A stretch of DNA of 64,000 bases from Desemzia sp045528445 (lineage in GTDB: Bacteria; Bacillota; Bacilli; Lactobacillales; Carnobacteriaceae): NCBI RefSeq assembly GCF_045528445.1, contig NZ_JBGQQU010000006.1, positions 1 to 64,000 on the forward strand, read 5' to 3'. Each line of letters starts with the position of its first letter. Position 1 is the first letter of the stretch. Of the stretch, positions 34,908 through 43,445 are shown one piece after another. Below the pieces are notes generated by a model, which was not told the DNA's origin, did not search any database, and worked only from the letters and a program-made list of their open reading frames with translations. A program made the position numbers and the translations under genes.

Positions 34908-36196
34908 AGAAAATCAAATACGACCAATTGCAGGAGACACTCTATACAGAAACAATGGGCAACGGCTTAACGGTAACCTTACTGCCTAAAAATGAGTTTC
35001 ATAAAACCTATGCGTTATTCACAACCAATTATGGTTCAATCGACAACACCTTTGTACCATTAGGAAAAGAAGAAATGGCAACTGTTCCTGACGGCATCGC
35101 CCATTTCTTAGAGCATAAATTATTTGAAAAAGAAGATGGCGACGTCTTTCAAAAGTTCGGGAAGTTTGGCGCTTCAGCAAATGCTTTTACCAGCTTTACA
35201 CGTACAAGCTATTTATTTTCGAGCACTGAAAAAGTGAAAGAAAACTTGATGACGTTAATCGATTTTGTACAAGAGCCTTATTTTACTGAGGAAACAGTTA
35301 ACAAAGAAAAAGGGATCATTGCTCAAGAGATACAAATGTATGATGATGAACCAGATTGGCGCCTATTTTTTGGATTACTGACGAATCTGTATCCTAAACA
35401 CCCATTACACATCGACATTGCTGGAACAGTAGAGAGTATCATGGATATTACAGCGGATGATTTATATGAAAGCTACCATACTTTTTATCACCCCAGCAAC
35501 ATGAATCTTTTTGTTGTCGGCAAATTAGACCCAGAACAGATGATGCAGGAAATCCGAGACAATCAAAAGAACAAACAATTTGCCGACCCCAAAGAAATTG
35601 TACGTTATTTTCCGGAAGAAACGGTTGAGGATATTGAAGCGTACAGTTCGATAACATTGCCTGTCAATCGTCCTAAAAGTATTATCGGTGTCAAAGGAGT
35701 AACAGAGCCTCCAACTGGAAGAGACGGATTAGCTTATAAAACCAAGATGAGTATTCTGTTGAGTTTATTGTTCGGTACAACGTCTAAAAATTATTTAGCC
35801 TTATACGATTCTGGTTTAATTGATGACAGCTTTTCCTATGATTTTACGATGGAGCGGTCGTTCCATTTTCTAGATGTAGGCAGTGATACGAAAGAGCCTG
35901 AAAAGTTTGCTCAGACTATTAAAGAATTGTTGTTGTCAGCTAAAGATAGCTCAGAGCTGAATGAAGAGCATTTGATGTTAATCAAAAAGAAAATGATTGG
36001 GCAGCATTTGCAATCGTTGAATTCCTTAGAGTATATTGCGAATCAATACAGCCAAGAGCTGTTTGGAGAAGCTACTTTATTTGATATGGTCCCGATCATT
36101 GAATCGATTCAACTTGAAGATATAAAAGAAGTAGCAGCTAAGTTCATGGTATCAGAACACATGAGTACATTTAGTATTCTGCCTAAAGGAGAATAA
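34904..36196 (+). CDS. yfmH: M16-family metallopeptidase YfmH, linked to EF-P modification
   Basis: 430 residues. The inverted zinc motif HFLEHKLFE (HxxEH) is present, with the third ligand Glu expected in NKEKGIIAQEIQMYDDEP. The second domain is degenerate. It most likely works as a heterodimer with the preceding YfmF. Gene order yfmF-yfmH-ymfI is conserved in Bacillus and relatives. The peptide substrate is unknown. Confidence 0.87.
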   Translation: MKKIKYDQLQETLYTETMGNGLTVTLLPKNEFHKTYALFTTNYGSIDNTFVPLGKEEMATVPDGIAHFLEHKLFEKEDGDVFQKFGKFGASANAFTSFTRTSYLFSSTEKVKENLMTLIDFVQEPYFTEETVNKEKGIIAQEIQMYDDEPDWRLFFGLLTNLYPKHPLHIDIAGTVESIMDITADDLYESYHTFYHPSNMNLFVVGKLDPEQMMQEIRDNQKNKQFADPKEIVRYFPEETVEDIEAYSSITLPVNRPKSIIGVKGVTEPPTGRDGLAYKTKMSILLSLLFGTTSKNYLALYDSGLIDDSFSYDFTMERSFHFLDVGSDTKEPEKFAQTIKELLLSAKDSSELNEEHLMLIKKKMIGQHLQSLNSLEYIANQYSQELFGEATLFDMVPIIESIQLEDIKEVAAKFMVSEHMSTFSILPKGE

Positions 36197-36200
36197 GCTC

Positions 36201-36926
36201 ATGAAATTTGCGTTGATTATGGGAGCCAGCGGAGGAATCGGACAAGCGATTGCTTTTGAATTAGCTCAAGATAGTTGGTCTTTGTATTTGCATTACAACA
36301 ACGGAAGAGACACTGTAGAACAACAGATAAAAGAATTGCAGGAACAATTTCCCAAACAGGACTTTTTTGCCTTGCAGATGGATATGAAAAGAGAAGAGTC
36401 AGTTTCGAAGTTCGTTGAAAACTTGTTTCAAGTAGATGCAGTTGTATTTGCCAGCGGTTTTACAGAATATCACTTATTGACAGAAGTAAGTGTAACAGAG
36501 ATACACGATTTGTTAGCAGTTCATCTCACTACGCCGATTCAAATTATTCAGCTGCTTCAAACTAAACTAGCTAAATCTGAATTTGGACGTGTGGTGTTTA
36601 TCAGTTCGGTCTATGGAGAGGCTGGCAGTGCAATGGAAGTGATGTACAGTACAGCTAAAGGAGCTCAATCGGCATTTGTCAAAGCTTACAGCAAAGAAGT
36701 GGCCAGTCTGGGAATCACAGTAAATGCCCTTGCGCCTGGTGCAATAGAGACAACTATGATCCAAGATTTTACGCCTGAAGAATTAGAGGCACTAAAAGAA
36801 GACATTCCTGTGGGAAGATTGGGGCATGTACAGGATGTTAGTTTTTGGGTAAAGCAATTAGTAGATAAAAGAAGTGAGTATTTAACAGGCCAAACGATTA
36901 CGGTAAGCGGCGGCTGGTTAAGATAA
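36201..36926 (+). CDS. ymfI: SDR-family reductase YmfI (EF-P 5-aminopentanone reductase)
   Basis: 241-residue short-chain dehydrogenase/reductase. The cofactor motif is GASGGIGQAIAFELA; catalytic Ser in VVFISSVYGE, and YSTAKGAQ provides the Tyr-x3-Lys pair. In Bacillus, YmfI reduces the 5-aminopentanone group on Lys32 of EF-P to 5-aminopentanol. The target efp gene with Lys32 is at 7010 in this window. The assignment is by order and family; a general FabG-like activity cannot be excluded. Confidence 0.86.
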   Translation: MKFALIMGASGGIGQAIAFELAQDSWSLYLHYNNGRDTVEQQIKELQEQFPKQDFFALQMDMKREESVSKFVENLFQVDAVVFASGFTEYHLLTEVSVTEIHDLLAVHLTTPIQIIQLLQTKLAKSEFGRVVFISSVYGEAGSAMEVMYSTAKGAQSAFVKAYSKEVASLGITVNALAPGAIETTMIQDFTPEELEALKEDIPVGRLGHVQDVSFWVKQLVDKRSEYLTGQTITVSGGWLR

Positions 36927-37014
36927 AAAAGGATGTTTTTTTAAAAGCAGATTCAAGAATTGTTAAGGAATTTCTTAAAAAACAGCAAAAAAGATGTTTC
37001 TCATTATAGGGGTA

Positions 37015-37023
37015 TGTTATACT
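37015..37023 (+). promoter_or_regulatory. Extended -10 of the rodZ-like gene
   Basis: TGTTATACT is an extended -10 element 60 bases before the GTG start; a weak TTTCTC lies 15 bases upstream of the hexamer. Confidence 0.5.
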
Positions 37024-37083
37024 CTTAGATGAATGAGATTTATATGCTCACTAATTTCATAGAATAGGAAGGTGAGAAGCTCT

Positions 37084-37983
37084 GTGGCAGAAGTAGGAGA
37101 AAAATTACAAGAAGCCCGAAAAGCTAAGGGATATACTTTAGACGATTTACAACAAATTACGAAAATTCAAAAACGCTATTTGATTGCCATTGAAGAAGGC
37201 AACTACAATGTGATGCCAGGTAAGTTTTATGCACGAGCGTTTATTAAACAATATGCCGACACAGTAGGTTTAAACGGAGATCAATTGCTAGAAGAATACG
37301 ATGATACCGTTCCACATACACATGATGAAGAATTCGTTGAAAAAGTATCTTCCAGTCAAACGAGATCAGGGAATAAGAAACAAGATTCTTTTCTGGAAAA
37401 AGTTCAAGACCATTTGCCAACGATTTTAATCGTATTGTTGGTGATTGCAATCGTTGTGGCTATTTATGTAGCCGTAACTAATTCAGCAAGCAATAACTCG
37501 GAAAATATGATATCGGTAGATTCCTCGACTGTCGTCTCAAGCGAAAATGAAAGTTCAGCTCAAGAAGAGGAAGAATCTTCTGCAGAAGAAAGTTCTCAAA
37601 GCGAATCAGAAGAATCTGAATCTGCGCCAAGTGTAGAATTGGTCTCTTCTACTGGCTCATCTTCTGTGTATTCTATTTCAAGTCCTGAAGAAACCAACAC
37701 AGTTACTTTAGCTGCAGAAGGCGGCGATACTTGGGTAAGTATTGCGGCTGATGGATCAATGGTAGAACAAGGATTGGTCAGTGATGGAGATACATTGGAT
37801 GCTGAAGTTCCAGCAGGGACACAATCTGTGGTAATGATCATTGGCAGTGCTCCAAATACGACTATTCAATTGAATGGACAAGCGATTGAATATGCACCAG
37901 AAGCTTCTGAAAATGTACGCCAAGAAATTGAACTTCAATTTGAAACGAATGCTTCAGGATCTGACACAGAATCTGAAGAGTAA
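37084..37983 (+). CDS. RodZ-like HTH membrane protein (YmfM)
   Basis: 299 residues from GTG 37084 behind GGAAGGTG; an in-frame GTG at 37072 overlaps that site. Cytoplasmic HTH_25 domain (LQEARKAKGYTLDDLQQITK, about 5-70), one transmembrane helix (TILIVLLVIAIVVAIYVAV, about 120-140), then an external Ser/Glu-rich linker and a C-terminal DUF4115-type beta domain (VTLAAEGGDTWVSIAADG). RodZ links MreB to the elongation machinery in rods. It lies between ymfI and pgsA, as ymfM does in Bacillus. A direct DNA-binding role is unlikely but possible. Confidence 0.85.
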   Translation: MAEVGEKLQEARKAKGYTLDDLQQITKIQKRYLIAIEEGNYNVMPGKFYARAFIKQYADTVGLNGDQLLEEYDDTVPHTHDEEFVEKVSSSQTRSGNKKQDSFLEKVQDHLPTILIVLLVIAIVVAIYVAVTNSASNNSENMISVDSSTVVSSENESSAQEEEESSAEESSQSESEESESAPSVELVSSTGSSSVYSISSPEETNTVTLAAEGGDTWVSIAADGSMVEQGLVSDGDTLDAEVPAGTQSVVMIIGSAPNTTIQLNGQAIEYAPEASENVRQEIELQFETNASGSDTESEE

Positions 37984-38013
37984 GCACACAAAATTAAACC
38001 AACAGTAAGAAGT

Positions 38014-38046
38014 CCTGTGGTATTGTGCCACAGGCTTTCTTGCTTT
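38014..38046 (+). terminator. Weak terminator before pgsA
   Basis: CCTGTGG (38014-38020) pairs with CCACAGG (38028-38034), followed by a T-rich tract. It lies 30 bases before pgsA, so readthrough could still supply pgsA. Confidence 0.5.
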
Positions 38047-38063
38047 TTAAAGGAGGATTTGCA

Positions 38064-38645
38064 GTGAATTTACCGAATAAATTAACTGTCGTCAGAATCA
38101 TTTTAATTCCCGTTTTTATGCTCATCATTCTTGCGCCATTGAATTGGGGAGAAATCAGTGTTCTAGGATCTACAATTGAAGTGACTCAAATTGTAGGAAC
38201 GCTTGTCTTTATTGTCGCTAGTTTTACGGATTGGCTAGATGGACATATAGCACGCAAAAGAAATTTGATTACGAACTTTGGGAAATTTGCCGATCCTTTA
38301 GCGGATAAATTACTTGTTGCTACAGCGATGATTATTTTAGTAGGACAAGATCTTGCACCTGCTTGGGTAGTTGCGATTATTATTATGCGAGAATTAGCGG
38401 TAACAGGGCTTCGTTTACTATTGGTTGAACAAGGCGGAACAGTTTTAGCAGCTGCTTGGCCTGGAAAAATCAAGACCAATACTCAAATGTTTGCTATCAT
38501 ATTCTTGTTGTTAAATGATTTTCCATTTGGGTTGTTGCCTTTTTCTATTGGGGAAGTCATGTTGTACATTTGTCTGTTCTTTACGATTTATTCAGGAGCA
38601 GATTACTTTATCAAAAACAGTCAAATTTTTAAAGGTTCCATGTAA
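38064..38645 (+). CDS. pgsA: CDP-diacylglycerol-glycerol-3-phosphate 3-phosphatidyltransferase
   Basis: 193 residues from GTG 38064 behind AAAGGAGG; a longer frame from 38025 runs through the upstream hairpin. The CDP-alcohol phosphotransferase signature is complete: DWLDGHIARKRNLITNFGKF followed by ADPLADK. Several transmembrane helices. It makes phosphatidylglycerol phosphate, the first step to phosphatidylglycerol and cardiolipin. The enzyme is essential in most Firmicutes. Confidence 0.94.
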   Translation: MNLPNKLTVVRIILIPVFMLIILAPLNWGEISVLGSTIEVTQIVGTLVFIVASFTDWLDGHIARKRNLITNFGKFADPLADKLLVATAMIILVGQDLAPAWVVAIIIMRELAVTGLRLLLVEQGGTVLAAAWPGKIKTNTQMFAIIFLLLNDFPFGLLPFSIGEVMLYICLFFTIYSGADYFIKNSQIFKGSM

Positions 38646-38657
38646 TCCATTCATTAT

Positions 38658-38699
38658 AAAGTGGCTATACCAAAAAGATTCTTTTGGTATAGCCACTTT
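38658..38699 (+). terminator. Hairpin after pgsA
   Basis: A perfect 18-bp stem (AAAGTGGCTATACCAAAA with TTTTGGTATAGCCACTTT) with a six-base loop; no T run follows on the plus strand. Confidence 0.7.
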
Positions 38700-38703
38700 A
38701 CGT

Positions 38704-38730
38704 TTGTTAAGAGATAAATTGTGCTAAAAT
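38704..38730 (+). promoter_or_regulatory. Promoter of cinA
   Basis: Extended -10 TGCTAAAAT (38722-38730) with TTGTTA at 38704-38709, 15 bases before the hexamer, 50 bases before cinA. Confidence 0.55.
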
Positions 38731-38779
38731 TAAAAAAGAAGATGCTTCATTGTGTATAGTATAGAAAGGGGATAAATAA

Positions 38780-40045
38780 ATGAACGCTGAAATTATTGCA
38801 GTAGGAACGGAACTTTTATTAGGGCAGATCGTGAATAGTAATGCCAGTTATTTATCCAGCGAATTAGCAGCACTGGGAATTGATGTATTTCATCATACTG
38901 TTGTAGGAGATAATGAACAACGTTTAAAGGAAGCTGTTGAAATAGCTGAACAAAGAGCAGATTTAATTGTCTTTTCTGGAGGCTTGGGGCCTACTAAAGA
39001 CGACATAACAAAACAGGTCTTAGCGGATCATTTGGGGCTGTCTTTAAGAGTAGATGAAAAAACGGAACAACAAATCACTAATTATTTTAACGAAATGAAG
39101 CGAGAAATGACGACAAATAATCAGCGGCAAGCGCTAGTCATTGAAGGAGCTGTTGTTTTAAACAATCAGTCGGGTTTAGCAGCAGGGATGTATTTAGAGC
39201 ACGAAAATAGAAAATACATTCTCTTGCCGGGCCCCCCAAATGAGTTAAAACCTATGTTTAGAGACGAAATTGTTCCCATTTTATCGGTACGCGCAGAGGA
39301 TACTGAAATCTTAGTCTCTCGAGTCTTGCGTCTATTTGGTATTGGAGAATCACAATTAGCAGATACTTTAGCAGACATTATAGACAATCAAACGAATCCT
39401 ACGATTGCTACTTATGCTGGAGAGAATGAAGTATCTATTCGTATAACGGCTAAAGAAAAAACGGCTGAAAAATGCAATCAACTGCTGGATGTACTAGAAA
39501 ACCAAGTGCGAAATCTTGTAGGGGAATACATTTATGGTATAGGAAGCGATACTTCTTTAGCTCAAGTAGTAAGGGATTTATTAGTGGATAAAGATTATCG
39601 TATTACTGCAGCAGAAAGTTTAACGGGCGGGTTGTTCCAAAGTACACTGGTCAATATTCCTGGGTTAAGCTTAAACTTCATTGGAGGATTAGTCTCTTAC
39701 AGTGAAGGAGTAAAAGAAAATGTACTAGGAGTAGCCAAAGAAACGATCGATCATTATGGTGTTGTGAGTTTTGAGTGCGCAACAGAGATGGCGGACAGAA
39801 TAAAAGAAATGTTTGACGCAGATATCGGAATATCTTTTACAGGATATGCTGGTCCAAAAGAAATCGATGGAGAAAAGGCAGGTAGTGTTTGGATCGGGTT
39901 AGCTGTATCCGGAAAAGAAACTACGGCTTATCATTCCCATTTTGTCAAAGATCGTAATAACAACCGACAACGTACAGTACTCACTGGATTAGATATCGTT
40001 CGCCGTTTATTGTTGGATTTACCGTCAAAAAAAGTTAATAATTAA
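38780..40045 (+). CDS. cinA: Competence/damage-inducible protein CinA
   Basis: 421 residues: an N-terminal MoaB/MogA-like domain (MNAEIIAVGTELLLGQIVNS, SGGLGPTKDD) and a C-terminal CinA domain with nicotinamide-nucleotide amidase features (ITAAESLTGGLF, FTGYAGPKEIDGEKAGSVWIG). In streptococci CinA brings RecA to the membrane during transformation and is co-transcribed with recA. Here recA follows at 133 bases behind its own LexA-box promoter, so both linked and separate transcription are possible. Confidence 0.93.
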   Translation: MNAEIIAVGTELLLGQIVNSNASYLSSELAALGIDVFHHTVVGDNEQRLKEAVEIAEQRADLIVFSGGLGPTKDDITKQVLADHLGLSLRVDEKTEQQITNYFNEMKREMTTNNQRQALVIEGAVVLNNQSGLAAGMYLEHENRKYILLPGPPNELKPMFRDEIVPILSVRAEDTEILVSRVLRLFGIGESQLADTLADIIDNQTNPTIATYAGENEVSIRITAKEKTAEKCNQLLDVLENQVRNLVGEYIYGIGSDTSLAQVVRDLLVDKDYRITAAESLTGGLFQSTLVNIPGLSLNFIGGLVSYSEGVKENVLGVAKETIDHYGVVSFECATEMADRIKEMFDADIGISFTGYAGPKEIDGEKAGSVWIGLAVSGKETTAYHSHFVKDRNNNRQRTVLTGLDIVRRLLLDLPSKKVNN

Positions 40046-40046
40046 C

Positions 40047-40060
40047 CGAATGTTTGTTCG
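40047..40060. promoter_or_regulatory. LexA (SOS) box upstream of recA
   Basis: CGAATGTTTGTTCG matches the Gram-positive SOS box CGAAC-N4-GTTCG with one mismatch. It ends eight bases before the recA -35 hexamer, a position where a repressor can block promoter access. Confidence 0.75.
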
Positions 40061-40068
40061 CTTTTTTC

Positions 40069-40097
40069 TTGCTTTTTAGTTTCCAAACAGTTATGAT
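40069..40097 (+). promoter_or_regulatory. Promoter of recA
   Basis: TTGCTT (40069-40074) and TATGAT (40092-40097) with the ideal 17-base spacing, about 80 bases before the recA start. Confidence 0.7.
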
Positions 40098-40178
40098 TAA
40101 CAATGTATCAAGGAAAGATTGCAGGATAAATTAAAGTTAAACTAAACAATAGATAAATGAATTCAGGGAGGATACAAC

Positions 40179-41234
40179 ATGTCAGAAGATCGTAAAAAAG
40201 CGTTAGAAGCGGCATTGAAAAAAATTGAAAAGAACTATGGAAAAGGTTCAGTAATGAAAATGGGAGATAAAGTAGATACAAAAATTTCTACTGTTTCTTC
40301 TGGTTCATTGACTTTAGACGTAGCTCTTGGTGTAGGCGGATACCCAAGAGGGAGAATCATTGAAGTCTACGGTCCAGAAAGTTCTGGGAAAACGACTGTT
40401 GCGTTGCATGCTGTTGCCCAAGCACAAAAAGCCGGTGGAACGGCAGCCTTTATTGATGCAGAAAACGCGTTAGATCCACAATATGCTGCTGCCCTTGGAG
40501 TAGATATTGATGAATTATTGCTGTCCCAACCGGACACTGGGGAACAAGGATTAGAAATCGCAGATGCATTGGTTTCCAGTGGAGCTGTAGACATCGTTAT
40601 TGTGGACTCTGTAGCGGCTTTGGTACCAAGAGCAGAAATCGAAGGCGAAATGGGAGACTCTCACATGGGACTACAAGCTCGATTGATGTCTCAAGCCTTA
40701 CGTAAATTGTCCGGATCGATCAATAAAACAAAAACAACCGTGATCTTTATTAATCAAATTCGTGAAAAAATTGGAATTATGTTTGGGAACCCTGAAACAA
40801 CACCAGGTGGAAGAGCTTTGAAATTCTACAGCACTATTCGTTTAGATGTCAGAAGAGCTGAACAAATCAAACAAGGACAAGAAATATTAGGAAATCGTAC
40901 TCGCATTAAAGTTGTAAAAAACAAAGTTGCACCTCCATTTAAAATCGCTGAAGTTGATATTATGTATGGAAAAGGTATTTCTCAAGTTGGCGAACTGGTG
41001 GATTTAGGTGCAGAAAAAGAAATCATCAATAAAGCTGGAGCTTGGTATTCATACGGTGATGAAAGAATCGGACAAGGACGAGAAAATGCAAAACAATTCT
41101 TCTTAGATAATCCAGAGTTAAGAGAAGAAGTAGAGCAAAAAGTGCGTGCAGCTTATGGGTTTGGCGAATTTGTCCCACCAGTTGAAAAAGAAGAAAACGA
41201 CACAAATGAAGAAATCGAATTATTAGAAGATTAA
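40179..41234 (+). CDS. recA: Recombinase RecA
   Basis: 351 residues, full length. Walker A GPESSGKTTVALHAV, Walker B VDIVIVDSVAALVPRAEIEG, loop L2 region FINQIREKIGIMFGNPETTPGG and the acidic C-terminus are all present. RecA forms filaments on single-stranded DNA, carries out strand exchange in repair and in uptake of transforming DNA, and triggers LexA self-cleavage. Strong GGGAGG precedes the ATG. Regulated by the LexA box described above. Confidence 0.98.
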   Translation: MSEDRKKALEAALKKIEKNYGKGSVMKMGDKVDTKISTVSSGSLTLDVALGVGGYPRGRIIEVYGPESSGKTTVALHAVAQAQKAGGTAAFIDAENALDPQYAAALGVDIDELLLSQPDTGEQGLEIADALVSSGAVDIVIVDSVAALVPRAEIEGEMGDSHMGLQARLMSQALRKLSGSINKTKTTVIFINQIREKIGIMFGNPETTPGGRALKFYSTIRLDVRRAEQIKQGQEILGNRTRIKVVKNKVAPPFKIAEVDIMYGKGISQVGELVDLGAEKEIINKAGAWYSYGDERIGQGRENAKQFFLDNPELREEVEQKVRAAYGFGEFVPPVEKEENDTNEEIELLED

Positions 41235-41267
41235 TTTATTTGAATTTTTATACAAATAAATGCTCAT

Positions 41268-41311
41268 AAAAGTCCATTGGGATAGTGTAATACTGTTCCA
41301 TTGGACTTTTT
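41268..41311 (+). terminator. Terminator of recA
   Basis: AAAAGTCCA (41268-41276) pairs with TGGACTTTT (41302-41310); the pairing extends inward through TTGG and CCAT with one mismatch. The right arm ends in Ts. Confidence 0.75.
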
Positions 41312-41410
41312 GCATAAAATGAAAACAAGCGGTATAAAAGTTGTTTCGTCTTAGGATTGGAAATAAAAGATAAAATCTTTTAAACGAATGAATAAAAATA
41401 GAATAATATA

Positions 41411-41547
41411 AGTAATTCTTGTATAAGAATTACTGTTTGAATCTTTATTTAAGTTGACATGTCAACTTGCTACAATTAAAATTAAGTTATCTATTAAAAG
41501 ATAGTTTAAATAGATATAAGTTTTGGCAAAAAATAGGGATTTGCCAA
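41411..41547 (+). promoter_or_regulatory. rny leader with two hairpins and a palindromic operator-like site
   Basis: The 365-base gap before rny holds no gene. It contains a 10-bp hairpin AGTAATTCTT/AAGAATTACT (41411-41434), an 18-base perfect palindrome AAGTTGACATGTCAACTT (41451-41468) directly before an extended -10 TGCTACAAT (41468-41476), and a hairpin TTGGCAAA/TTTGCCAA (41523-41547) just before the start. The palindrome fills the space between -35 and -10, a classic operator position. Confidence 0.5.
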
Positions 41548-41599
41548 TTAAATGAAAATGTTAAAAGACAAATTAAATAATAGATACGGAGGTGTTAAT

Positions 41600-43159
41600 T
41601 TGGACTTACTAGATATTGCCTTCGCTATCGTTACTTTAGTTGTCGGTCTGTTTGTTGGGTACATCATCCGCAAAACAACTTATGAAAAAGATTTGGATGA
41701 TGCTAGAAACACTGCAACTGGAATTTTGGAGAATGCAAACAAAGAAGCAGAAACCATGAAAAAAGAAGCGTTGTTAGAAGCGAAGGATGAAAGCCACAGA
41801 TATAGAACTGAAATTGAAGTTGAGCTGAAAGAAAGAAGAGCAGAAGTCTCTAGACAAGAAAATCGATTAGTTCAACGAGAAGATAAACTCGATCGTAAAA
41901 GTAACGGGTTAGAGAAACGCGAACACGATATTGAAGCGAATGAGGAACGATTAAGTTCGAGACAACAACAAATTAACGATTTAGAGCAAAAGGCCAAAGA
42001 TTTAATTGTTGAGCAGCAAGAAACGTTAGAACAAGTTGCAGCTCTCTCAAGAGATGATGCAAGAGCAATCATTATGAATGAAACAAAAGAAGAATTGGCG
42101 AATGAAACAGCTGTTATGATCAAGCAATCTGAAGATGAAGCTAAAAAAGAGGCAGATCGTAGAGCGAAAAACTTAATTGCTTCAGCTATTCAAAGAAGTG
42201 CTGCTGATCAAGTGTCTGAAACGACTGTTTCAGTGGTCACATTGCCAAATGATGACATGAAAGGCCGCATTATCGGGAGAGAAGGCCGTAATATCCGTAC
42301 GATTGAGTCCTTGACGGGTATGGACCTTATTATTGATGACACTCCTAATGCAGTTGTTCTTAGCGGATTTGATCCGATTAGAAGAGAAATCGCTAAAATG
42401 ACGTTAGAAAAACTAATTCAAGATGGCAGAATTCACCCAGCTCGTATTGAAGAAATGGTTGAAAAGTCTCGTAAAGAGATGGATGAACGCATTCGTGAAA
42501 TTGGGGAAAAAGCTACATTTGATATCGGTATTCATTCATTACATCCAGATTTGATCAAAATTATCGGACGTTTACAATTCAGAACCAGCTACGGTCAAAA
42601 CGTGTTGAATCATTCGTTAGAAGTTGCTAAATTAGCAGGTGTAATGGCTGCCGAATTAGGTGAAGATGTTACATTAGCTAAACGCGCGGGATTACTTCAT
42701 GATATAGGTAAAGCATTGGACCATGAAGTAGAAGGTTCTCACGTAGAAATCGGTGCTGAAATAGCCCGCAAATACAAAGAAAATGATACTGTAATCAATG
42801 CCATCGCCTCTCACCATGGAGATATAGAAGCAACGTCTGTTATTTCTGTCTTAGTAGCTGCTGCAGATGCCCTATCTGCTGCTAGACCGGGTGCAAGAAG
42901 CGAATCGCTTGAAAACTACATTCATAGACTTGAAAAATTGGAATCTATTGCGAAAAACTTTGATGGTGTGGAACAAAGCTATGCGATCCAAGCGGGTCGT
43001 GAAATCAGAATTATGGTTAAACCGGATAAAATTGATGATTTAACGGCTATTGCTTTAGCAAGAGATGTTCGTAAGCAAATCGAAGAAGAATTAGATTATC
43101 CAGGTCATATTAAAATTACGGTTATCCGTGAGACAAGAGCTATTGAATACGCGAAATAA
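41600..43159 (+). CDS. rny: Ribonuclease Y
   Basis: 519 residues from TTG 41600, preceded by ACGGAGGTG; an upstream ATG at 41552 lies in the leader hairpin region and lacks a ribosome site. N-terminal membrane anchor (IAFAIVTLVVGLFVGYII), a long coiled coil (about 30-190), a KH domain (MKGRIIGREGRNIRTIES) and an HD domain with LLHDIGKALDHE. The protein begins mRNA decay as a membrane-bound endonuclease. Followed by ymdB, its usual partner gene. Confidence 0.95.
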   Translation: MDLLDIAFAIVTLVVGLFVGYIIRKTTYEKDLDDARNTATGILENANKEAETMKKEALLEAKDESHRYRTEIEVELKERRAEVSRQENRLVQREDKLDRKSNGLEKREHDIEANEERLSSRQQQINDLEQKAKDLIVEQQETLEQVAALSRDDARAIIMNETKEELANETAVMIKQSEDEAKKEADRRAKNLIASAIQRSAADQVSETTVSVVTLPNDDMKGRIIGREGRNIRTIESLTGMDLIIDDTPNAVVLSGFDPIRREIAKMTLEKLIQDGRIHPARIEEMVEKSRKEMDERIREIGEKATFDIGIHSLHPDLIKIIGRLQFRTSYGQNVLNHSLEVAKLAGVMAAELGEDVTLAKRAGLLHDIGKALDHEVEGSHVEIGAEIARKYKENDTVINAIASHHGDIEATSVISVLVAAADALSAARPGARSESLENYIHRLEKLESIAKNFDGVEQSYAIQAGREIRIMVKPDKIDDLTAIALARDVRKQIEEELDYPGHIKITVIRETRAIEYAK

Positions 43160-43172
43160 AAGATGAATGCTC

Positions 43173-43214
43173 AAATAAAGAAGCGCCGGCCTAAAAACCG
43201 GCGCTTCTTTATTT
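43173..43214 (+). terminator. Terminator of rny
   Basis: A perfect 17-bp stem (AAATAAAGAAGCGCCGG, 43173-43189, with CCGGCGCTTCTTTATTT, 43198-43214). The last eight bases of its right arm are duplicated on the far side of the adjacent mobile element. Confidence 0.9.
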
Positions 43215-43303
43215 GGTTCTACATCATTTGACGTTGGTAAGAGAAAAAAAATTAATTCTAAACCTTTAAAAATTTCTTTATCAACGCTAGAAGATGAAGA
43301 TCC
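43215..43303. mobile_element. Miniature inverted-repeat element A (ISL3-like ends)
   Basis: An 89-base element starts GGTTCTACATCATTTGACGT and ends with the inverted counterpart (ACGCTAGAAGATGAAGATCC). It is flanked on both sides by CTTTATTT (43207-43214 and 43304-43311), an exact 8-base target duplication. There is no coding capacity. The 8-base duplication and the GG-TCT start fit movement by an ISL3-family transposase. A related copy lies at 50561-50672. Confidence 0.75.
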
Positions 43304-43345
43304 CTTTATTTTTGGCATGCTTAAAAGAATCGTTATGGGATAACC

Positions 43346-43374
43346 TTTCTTTTCAAGCAGATTCTTGTTAAAAT
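43346..43374 (+). promoter_or_regulatory. Probable promoter of ymdB
   Basis: Extended -10 TGTTAAAAT (43366-43374) and TTTCTT at 43346-43351, 17 bases before the hexamer. It lies downstream of the miniature element, so ymdB can be transcribed apart from rny. Confidence 0.45.
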
Positions 43375-43445
43375 TAGGGAGATATAGCGAACGTTAACAG
43401 TCTATTTTTTTGCTATGCGTGACACTTTAGAGAAGAGGATTTTGA

